Shown: positions 56,975 to 64,000 of the stretch, one piece after another | Position numbering within the stretch: the first letter of the stretch is position 1 | How the letters are laid out: each line of letters opens with the position of its first letter | Position numbers and translations under genes: made by a program | The notes under the pieces: generated by a model | The model's input: only the letters and a program-made list of their open reading frames with translations | Database searches by the model: none | What the model was told of the DNA's origin: nothing | Source of the DNA: Lota lota | Taxonomy: Eukaryota > Chordata > Actinopteri > Gadiformes > Lotidae | Reading direction: 5' to 3' | DNA: 64,000 nt | Assembly (NCBI GenBank): GCA_026745465.1 | Contig: JACYXH010000842.1 | Coordinates: 18,419-82,418 of the forward strand

Positions 56975-57318
56975 AAGAAGGACCGCCTCGAAATTCATCG
57001 ATGTTCATGTCCCGTGCTAGCGCTGTTGCCTTCATTCGAATAGTGACTGTAGAGACGCTTCTACTTGCTGCTCTCTGTTCAACAACCCACTGTTCGAGTT
57101 TGTCCTCTCACTGTGGCCATCTCTCTTTGTTCCCTCGGAAACTCTGTGTAGTCTTTTTTACTTGGCGCAGGTCATCTTCTTGCTTCCTCCACTTCCGTAC
57201 CATTGATTCATTAATGTTGAATTCTCTCGCTGCTGCTCTATTCCCATATTGTACTGCGTGACCGACAAGCCTTGAGCTTGAACTCTGCGTCGTAAGCGTG
57301 TCTCTTGAAAGGTGCCAT
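56975..57318 (-). pseudogene. pogo-like transposase, N-terminal fragment
   Basis: ATG at 57318-57316 (MAPFKRHAYDAEFKLKA), a 1-base frameshift near 57262, then HAVQYGNRAAAREFNINESM and VRKWRKQEDDLRQVKKT. This is the first helix-turn-helix of pogo/Tigger transposases. A stop follows WPQ. Non-functional. Confidence 0.75.
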
Positions 57319-57601
57319 TGTGGGGTCTTTATACACACACAAGTGGTGTGGGACTGTGAGGAAGCACAGTACCGGTGTTTACTGACTACGGTAGCCGTAA
57401 TGCTGCAAGCGGTGCGGCTTTGTAGTTTACCAGTCGTACTGAAACATTTTATTAAATTGTTTTTATTGTTTTTTCACACTGAAACATTTTGACAGAGCGC
57501 CTTGATCCATAGATAAGGCGCTCCGGATTATAAGGCGCACTGTCGTTTTTTGAGAAAATTAAAGGCTTTTAAGTGCGCCTTATAGTGCGGAAAATACGGT
57601 A

Positions 57602-58280
57602 TAAGTAAAGTGAGAGAAAGAGTGAAGGGGGCTCCATTCTTCTTTATATCATAAAGCCCTCCCCTTCTCTTCCTCTCAGGATGAAGTGGGCCAGTTATAG
57701 AGAGGTTTACAGCTTTTTAGGGGCCAACTTGGATTCAGCTAAGTAACAGGGGTTCATCTCAGGGGCAGCAGATGGTGTAAATGAGTGACACATGAATGTC
57801 CCTCGGAATGTAGGCCTGTACTGCTTATACTTTCTTTAAACCCCAGTGAATCTCTCCAATAATTACAGGAGAAAATCTGTATTATTGAATTTGTGTTGAA
57901 AGTAAAAAAAAGATGCTATTAAACAATAATAATTGCATTAAAAATACTTCCTTTGTGTTGATTATACAATAATTCCATGAATCTTACTTTAAATATATAT
58001 TTTTACAAACTTAACTCTTGAGAGGAAAATTTGTGAAAAATGGCGATTAATCACAGCAAGTTGTGCACTAATAAGTTAAAAAAATATATATCGATCTACA
58101 GCCCTAATGACAATACATACAACACAATATACACAATACTAGAATATAAAAAAGATCTTATTATTCTCAGATCACTTTTCAAAGACAACTAAACAACAAC
58201 AGATTCGACATTTTACATTTGATTAATTAACATTAACTTCCTACTTGTTTCTAACAAGTTCCTGTTTATTTTGTGTGAAG
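57602..58280. other. end of insertion and intron sequence, no gene
   Basis: Complex AT-rich sequence. 58108-58160 is a residue of the donor-reiterating array (ACAATACATACAACACAATA). Confidence 0.6.
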
Positions 58281-58454
58281 GCTGAATGGCTGTCGTCTGT
58301 CAGAGAGATGCTGTGAAGCTCTGGCCTCAGTTCTCAGATCCAACTCCTCTAGTCTGAGAGAGCTGGACCTGAGTACCAATTGGCTGCAGGATTCAGGAGT
58401 GAATCTGCTCTCTGCTGGACTGGGGAGTCCACACTGTACACTGGAAACTCTCAG
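58281..58454 (+). CDS. NLR-B LRR exon 1
   Basis: 174 bp, acceptor TGTGTGAAG, donor GTCAGT. Encodes [20 protein letters not shown] and [19 protein letters not shown]. 58.46-59.28 kb after it is intron with no gene. Confidence 0.9.
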
Positions 58455-59285
58455 GTCAGTTTGACTCAATAAACAGTTACACCACAAGTTCCATATCAGA
58501 GGACAGTGAACCGATTTACATCCATAAAGTTAATAGTCATGAATATATTCTTTCATAGGAATAATACAACATATTAGTGTGTTGCCATGACAGTTTAAGG
58601 GGAATGTTATTTAAGGGATAATGTACAGCTAGCCGGTCATTATTGGGAAATTAACCCAACAGGGTGATTTTAAATCAATAAATTATTTTATTGATTTAAA
58701 AAAAGAGGATATTGCTTACTCTTAAAATAAAACAAGAATGATCGTTCGATTCTACGGTTGGGAATAGCGTCCACAGCAACCGTGTGTTATTCATAGCAAC
58801 AGTTTGTTACACAGAAAAAACGGACCAAAGATTGCTGCGAAAGACCAATCAGAATCGAGTATTCAACAACGCTGCGTAGCATAATTTTTACAGATTGTTT
58901 CGATGTGTTTGGGTGTGTAAATAACCCAATTATGTTTGAGCCCAAGATAACAGAAACCCCTGTTGAACCGTCATGTATGTTTCTTCTTTATGTATTTCTA
59001 CCTGTTTTATGCCTTTAATGTCTTTTTTCCTGTTTTGGTTGGAGGGGCTTTTATTTTGAAAGCGAATCGTGGGTACTTAACCGCTCTTTAGTAGAGAGGA
59101 AAAACGGTCAAATGAAAACTCAAACAGTGAATTATTTAATGTATATTCACCCCCCGAAGAGGCACAAGCTTAGTATTTGTTGTAATACTGTAATGTTAAC
59201 ATGTGGTTTGTGTCTGAAAGTAGTTTGAACTATAATAACTCTTCCTTATGGTTTGTTTAATTGAGCTAACATTAGTGCTAGGCTA

Positions 59286-59818
59286 TACTGTGTCTATACG
59301 GTGGTGGGCTGTGTCTATACGGTGGTAGGCTGTGTCTGTACGGTGGTGGGCTGTGTCTATGTGGTGGTGGGCTGTGTCTTTACGGTGGTGGGCTGTGTCT
59401 ATGTGGTGGTGGGCTGTGTCTATGCGGTGGTGGGCTGTGTCTATGCGGTGGTGGGCTGTGTCTATACGGTGGTAGGCTGTGTCTATACGGTGGTGGGCTG
59501 TGTCTATGTGGTGGTGGGCTGTGTCTATGCGGTGGTGGGCTGTGTCTATGCGGTGGTGGGCTGTGTCTATGTGGTGGTGGGCTGTGTCTATGCGGTGGTG
59601 GGCTGTGTCTATATGGTGGTGGGCTGTGTCTACGCGGTGGTGGGCTGTGTACGCGGTGGTGGGGTGTGTCTACATGTTGGTGGGCTGTGTCTATGCGGTG
59701 GTGGGCTGTGTCTATACGGTGGTGGGCTGTGTCTATGCGGTTGTGGGCTGTGTCTATAGGGTGGCGGGCTGTGTCTATGTGGTGGCGGGCTGTGTCTATA
59801 CGGTGGTGGGCTGTGTCA
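59286..59818. repeat. 21-bp minisatellite, about 25 copies
   Basis: Unit GTGTCTATACGGTGGTGGGC plus T, with A/T/G variants at the ATACGG/ATGTGG/ATGCGG site. It lies in an NLR-B intron. Frames (VGCVYTV repeats) are by-products of the 21-bp period. Confidence 0.94.
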
Positions 59819-60049
59819 TTGCCGCTCGGCTTCCAATGCGAGAGCGAGGGCGTGCTGGGGAGTCAAACCTCATTTATAGTGGGCGTGTGTCAACTGCTCA
59901 AGGCGGCTGACAAAAAAAGGACTTGATCACGGATTGCTACAATATGTATTTCCTGTAAGCTAGACGTGTCTTTGTGAGTGGAATGTATGACTGATCTTTA
60001 AATCCTTTTAATCCCAGTTCCTAACATGTTGTGTTTATTGTGTGTGAAG

Positions 60050-60223
60050 GCTGAATGGCTGTCATCTGTCAGAGAGATGCTGTGAAGCTCTGGCCTCAGT
60101 TCTCCGCTCCAACTCCTCTAGTCTGAGAGAGCTGGACCTGAGTACCAATGATCTGCAGGATTCAGGAGTGAAGCTGCTCTCTGCTGGACTGGGGAGTCCA
60201 CACTGTACACTGGAAACTCTCAG
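60050..60223 (+). CDS. NLR-B LRR exon 2
   Basis: 174 bp, same acceptor and donor as exon 1. [20 protein letters not shown] and [14 protein letters not shown]. Confidence 0.9.
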
Positions 60224-60704
60224 GTCAGTTTGACTCAATGTGCAAACAGTTACACCACAAGGTTCATATCAGAAGACATTTAACAGACTTACATCCAGAA
60301 AGTGAATGGGCATGAGTATATTATTTTCATAAGAATAACTCAACATATTTAAATGTGTGTTGCTATGACAGTATTGGTATACATTATATTCTTAGTTTGT
60401 TTGTGATGGTTAGTGTGTATGTTGTATCACATTCTTATTCTGATTATCATGTAGTCAGACAGTATGGTGGGGTTTAGAGTTGTTTAGTAAAGTTGAATAA
60501 CTGCCTATTCATAAAACTGTATTTTTAAGTATAATGGTAATGTTTGTTTAATAGATGTCACATAGATGTTAAATTATCTCTTAATATTTAAAGATCTAGG
60601 TTTTTAATATTGTTTCAATTTTTTTCATGTATTTAAAGAGACTTCGGTTAAAAATCAAAAATGTAATCCCAGTTCCTAACATGTTGTGTTTATTTTGTGT
60701 GAAG

Positions 60705-60878
60705 GCTGAATGGCTGTCATCTGTCAGGGAGATGCTGTGAAGCTCTGGCCTCAGTTGTCAGCTCCAACTCCTCTAGTCTGAGAGAGCTGGACCTGAGTAC
60801 CAATGATCTGCAGGATTCAGGAGTGAAGCTGCTCTCTGCTGGACTGGGGAGTCCACACTGTAAACTGGAAACTCTCAG
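60705..60878 (+). CDS. NLR-B LRR exon 3
   Basis: 174 bp. [20 protein letters not shown] and [14 protein letters not shown]. The 44 bp before exons 2 and 3 are also alike (ATCCCAGTTCCTAACATGTT), so exon and intron edge duplicated together. Confidence 0.9.
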
Positions 60879-61111
60879 GTCAGTTATCAGCCTCTTCTTC
60901 AAACTGTGTCTTTGGGTTGTTTAATATGTAAGGGATGATCCACGACTAGGTGGGCTGTTATGGAAAAATAACACACGACACGATGCAGCATCATTATTCA
61001 TCTAGAAGTTAGGTTCACCGTGTCAGTGAGGATGCCAACGCTACAGTAGTGACTTAACTTTAGAGGACCACTGATTTTCAACAAGATTGTTATTGTTTAG
61101 TTCTTTTTGTT

Positions 61112-61505
61112 TGCTGTCCTGTTAACTGCTAGTATGTTATGTATGTTACATGTTATGTAACTCTGGCCAGCTGATGTGAGGGTTAGGGGTTGCTGTCCTG
61201 TTAACTGCTAGTATGTTATGTATGTTATATGTTATGTAACTCTTGCCAGCTGATGTGAGGGTTAGGGTTAGGGGTTGCTGTCCTGTTAACTGCTAGTATG
61301 TTATGTATGTTATATGTTATGTAACTCTGGCCAGCTGATGTGAGGGTTAGGGTTAGGGGTTAATGTCCTGTTAACTGCTAGTATGTTATGTATGTTATAT
61401 GTTATGTAACTGGCCAGCTGATGTGAGGGTTAGGGGTTGCTGTCCTGTTAACTGCTAGTATGTTGTGTATGTTATATGTTATGTAACTCTGGCCAGCTGA
61501 TGTGA
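61112..61505. repeat. 80-87-bp tandem repeat, five copies
   Basis: The unit includes GTCCTGTTAACTGCTAGTAT and TGGCCAGCTGATGTGAGGG; two units carry GGGTTAGGGTTAGGGG. NLR-B intron. Confidence 0.9.
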
Positions 61506-61772
61506 TCTGAGGAGTTGTCATTAGTGTAGACATGGTGATGAGGCTCTAACCGTGCTGTGATCTGAATATAATACACACCTCACCACTAGAACATCACTGG
61601 CCGTGGTATAGTGATTCATATGGAACATTAAAGATGTCCTTTATTAACATCACTTTAGTTTGGTGTAAGTGCTGCTCCAGTCCAATGCATTTCTGTTGCT
61701 CTTTTCCCTGCTGCCAAAACACTCCCTGGTTCTACACTTAATTAATAAATAAAGTGTGCGTGTTTGGTGCAG

Positions 61773-61947
61773 GTTGTCTGGCTGCCTGGTCACACAGGAA
61801 GGCTGTGCTTCTCTGGCCTCAGCTCTGAGCTCCAACCCCTCCCATCTGAGAGAGCTGGAACCTGAGCTACAATCACCCAGAAGACTCAGGAGTTACGCTG
61901 CTCTCTGCTGGACTGGAGGATCCACGCTGGAGACTGGACACTCTCAG
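61773..61947 (+). pseudogene. NLR-B LRR exon 4 with +1 frameshift
   Basis: 175 bp instead of 174. An extra A near 61860 turns LRELDLSYN into LRELEPELQ and shifts the rest. Matches the intact NLR-A exon 32646-32819. Donor GTATGG kept. Confidence 0.88.
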
Positions 61948-62122
61948 GTATGGAGAGGACAGCTCACCACTCAGGGACAATGTCTCCTACAAGGATTCAA
62001 CCAGCTGCTAGATGAAGTGGTTTGAAAACACAGCTGGAACTCATGTTGTGTAGAAAGTGATGAGACAGCAGATGATGAGGTGAATGTTTCAACATGCTGC
62101 TCTCACTTTGTTTCCCCCCCAG

Positions 62123-62169
62123 TGTGGAGCACGGTGGAGTGTGGAGGCTGAAACCAGCTCTAAAGAAGT
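62123..62169 (+). CDS. NLR-B 47-bp linker exon
   Basis: Acceptor C8AG, donor GTAAGTG. In the correct frame it encodes VEHGGVWRLKPALKK. In the shifted frame coming from exon 4, translation ends a few codons into the next exon. Confidence 0.86.
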
Positions 62170-62239
62170 GTAAGTGTTTAGTTAGATTCATCACAACACA
62201 CACTAACTATTGAGATGGAAAGTCCATCCACACAGCAGG

Positions 62240-62945
62240 AGGTGACGTCCGTTCATTCAGATGTGTACTTGTGTATACGTATGTAGTAGCTATGTTTCCC
62301 TGTGTTTATGTATGTCTAGTATGTACGTGTATGTATGAGTACATGTCTAATGTATATATAGTATGTGTGAGTACATGTCTATGTATATATAGTATGTATG
62401 AGTACATGTCTATGTATATGTAGTATGTACGTGTATGAGTACATATCTATGTATATATAGTATGTACGTGTATCTATGAGTACATGTCTATGTATATATA
62501 GTACGTGTATGTATGAGTACATGTCTATGTATATATAGTATGTATGAGTACATGTCTATGTATATATAGTATGTACGTGTATGTATGAGTACATGTCTAT
62601 GTATGTATAGTATGTACGTGTAGGTATGAGTACATGTCTATGTATATATAGTATGTACGTGTATGAATGAGTACATGTCTATGTATATATAGTATGTACG
62701 TGTATGTATGAGTATATGTCTATGTATATATAGTATGTACGTGTATGTATGAGTACATGTCTATGTATATAGAGTATGTATGTGTATGTATGAGTACATT
62801 CTATGTATATATAGTATGTACGTGTATGAATGAGTACATGTCTATGTATATATAGTATGTACGTGTATGTATGAGTACATGTATATGTATATATAGTATG
62901 TACGTGTATGAGTACATGTCTATGTATATATAGTATGTATGAACC
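62240..62945. repeat. about 40-bp minisatellite, 17 copies
   Basis: The unit contains GAGTACATGTCTATGTATAT and AGTATGTACGTGTATGTAT. The matching NLR-A intron (32235-32370) has a short, unexpanded version. Confidence 0.92.
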
Positions 62946-63497
62946 AGTTCTATGGCTCCAACAGTTCATTTCCAGCCTGTATGTGAGCAAAGCTTGTTCA
63001 GTCTGTTGTTCACACAGGTGTCCCTTTGAAGGTTGAGTACATGTATGTGTATTGGGAAATCCAAAAGTTTAATATCTTGAAGGTTATTAGATGTATTGCT
63101 TAGCTATTTCATATGAGTAATTAGCTCATCATGCTGAACATTTTGATCTATAATATGTGTATGTAGTGTAAATATGGAGGGAGTAAATGCAGTTTATACA
63201 TTTTCCATGGTTTCAATGTTTTTGACTGGGACAGCCACTCACACACACACATGGGATTTGCTATTAAGTTGAACTTTAATAATCTTAAAAACAATACGCA
63301 CTACTATTTCTAAAGCTGTAGCACTAGTCCACTATAGTACCTGTCATTATTTTGTCTTTCTAAGTTAGTTTGTAGAGTAGAGGGCGAGTGCAAAATGACA
63401 GGAATAAGATGTATGCAAGAGAACAGTACTAGTGATTATGATGATGATGATGATGAAGAATGGTTCAGCAGCTAATCATGTATTGTTCTCCCGTCAG

Positions 63498-64000
63498 ATG
63501 CCTGTGAACTCACACTGGACCCAAACACAGCCCACAGAGAACTCTCTCTGTCTGAGGACAACAGAAAGGTGACGTGGGTTAGAGAGGTGCAGTCGTATCC
63601 TGATCACCCAGAGAGATTTGACTCCTATCCCCAGGTGTTGTGTAGAGAGGCTCTGACTGGCCGCTGTTACTGGGAGGTAGAGTGGGAAGGACTTGTTGAG
63701 ATAGGAGTGACATACAGAGGAATCACAAGGAGAGGAGGGGGTCGTGACAGAAGCCTTGGATGGAACAACAAGTCCTGGAGTCTTGTTTGTGATGATGATT
63801 GTTACTCTGCCCGGTACAACGGTAGTAAAACAGACATAGATCTCCCCCCGCTGGCTCTAACAGAGTAGGAGTGTATCTGGACCGGCCTGCTGGCACTCTG
63901 TCCTTCTACAGAGTGTCCCCAGATGTAGGAGGGTCCTCAGACACACTGACACACATCCACACCTTCCAGTCCACCTTCACCCATGAGGACCTCCTCCTGG
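63498..64000 (+). pseudogene. NLR-B PRY-SPRY exon, -1 frameshift, incomplete at window end
   Basis: Acceptor TCTCCCGTCAG. PRY (CELTLDPNTAHRELSLSEDN) and SPRY (GRCYWEVEWEGLVEIGVTYR) are open until one base is missing in the C-rich stretch near 63846, giving a stop at 63868. The following bases keep SPRY sense in another frame to the window end. Confidence 0.88.

Larger units (their letters stand above)
56245..57601 (-). mobile_element. pogo/Tigger-like DNA transposon with nested solo LTR
   Basis: Terminal inverted repeats CCGTATTTTCCGCACTATAA... on the left and their complement on the right, flanked by TA (56245-56246 and 57600-57601). Subterminal TATAAGGCGCACCGGAT is repeated at both ends. 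Transposase remnants lie on the minus strand either side of an LTR. Confidence 0.85.
54118..58107. mobile_element. composite DNA-transposon insertion in the NLR-B array
   Basis: Splits the minisatellite cleanly. Ends AGTGCTGTC... and ...ACAGCCCTAA are short imperfect inverted repeats. Flanks TAACAATA and TGACAATA could be an 8-bp target duplication with one change, as hAT elements make. Inside are a 51-bp inverted repeat, a pogo-like element with a solo LTR, and complex sequence. No hAT transposase was seen, so the class is inferred from ends only. Confidence 0.45.
49527..64000 (+). pseudogene. NLR-B: NLRC3-like receptor with B30.2, two frameshifts, cut by window end
   Basis: Plus-strand paralogue of NLR-A: start exon, three peptide cassettes, a fused linker exon, an intact FISNA-NACHT exon, four LRR exons, a linker and PRY-SPRY. 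Defects: +1 base in the fourth LRR exon (near 61860), which after splicing reaches a stop in the first codons of the PRY exon; and -1 base in SPRY near 63850. A product with intact NACHT and three LRR exons but no B30.2 could still be made. Confidence 0.85.

Noticed and set aside
59301-59926. Frames of 86-152 codons over the 21-bp repeat
   Set aside because: Same reason: low-complexity by-products inside an NLR-B intron.
61250-61370. GGGTTAGGG blocks as an interstitial telomere
   Set aside because: Only two to three units, embedded in an 80-87-bp repeat; no long TTAGGG run.

Overview
The window reads as nuclear DNA of a ray-finned (teleost) fish. The evidence is a set of intron-containing NLR genes of the fish-expanded NLRC3-like (NLR-C) type, with repeated N-terminal peptide exons, a single FISNA-NACHT exon, 174-bp LRR exons and a terminal PRY-SPRY (B30.2) exon. 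It is joined by a fish bloodthirsty/TRIM39-like TRIM gene with the same B30.2 cassette, two vertebrate-type Ty3/gypsy chromoviruses, a tRNA-derived SINE with the usual fish tail, a pogo-like transposon, and very many (AC)n microsatellites and minisatellites. Species cannot be named from the sequence. Nothing bacterial, and no CRISPR or operon, is present.

Layout. 1-3.2 kb is a strand-asymmetric G/T-rich minisatellite with nested higher-order duplications. 3.9-10.8 kb is a SINE-tail-derived 41-bp minisatellite split by a complete gypsy element on the minus strand (Gypsy-1: apparently identical 537-bp LTRs, 5-bp target duplication). 11.6-12.9 kb is a 60-bp minisatellite. 13-17.6 kb holds an orphan copy of the NLR 5' flank, minisatellites and a SINE. 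17.66-22.6 kb is a second gypsy element (Gypsy-2: apparently identical 370-bp LTRs, 5-bp target duplication, RT disrupted by an internal deletion). 22.6-25.3 kb is a TRIM gene. 25.5-31.2 kb has no gene that I can see, only repeats, including a 400-bp inverted pair and a GC-box palindrome. 31.3-41.4 kb is NLR-A on the minus strand, and 49.5-64.0 kb is NLR-B on the plus strand, cut off by the window end. The two are head to head and flank a 5-kb spacer with a LINE fragment, minisatellites and a long hairpin.

How it fits together. NLR-A and NLR-B are inverted paralogues matching exon by exon, with 1786-bp NACHT exons of identical length and matching promoter-side flanks. Each carries its own damage: NLR-A has a TAG in the NACHT exon and a lost splice acceptor; NLR-B has a +1 frameshift in its fourth LRR exon and a -1 frameshift in B30.2. 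The TRIM gene shares with both NLRs the B30.2 exon, its flanking intron sequence and the preceding splice junction, which indicates exchange of a whole exon cassette between two immune receptor families.

The most informative signals beyond gene content are these. (1) Both gypsy elements carry an apparent self-priming site: 10 nt just inside the 5' LTR are complementary to 10 nt in the LTR about 27-32 nt downstream of a CTATTT box. (2) Gypsy-1 has a -1 frameshift cassette, GGGAAAC plus a 10-bp stem and possible pseudoknot. (3) An intronic minisatellite reiterates the 5' splice site of the NLR NACHT exon in both paralogues. (4) Several minisatellites can be traced to a source sequence: a SINE tail, a LINE reverse-transcriptase segment, an exon-intron junction and a single-copy intron block.
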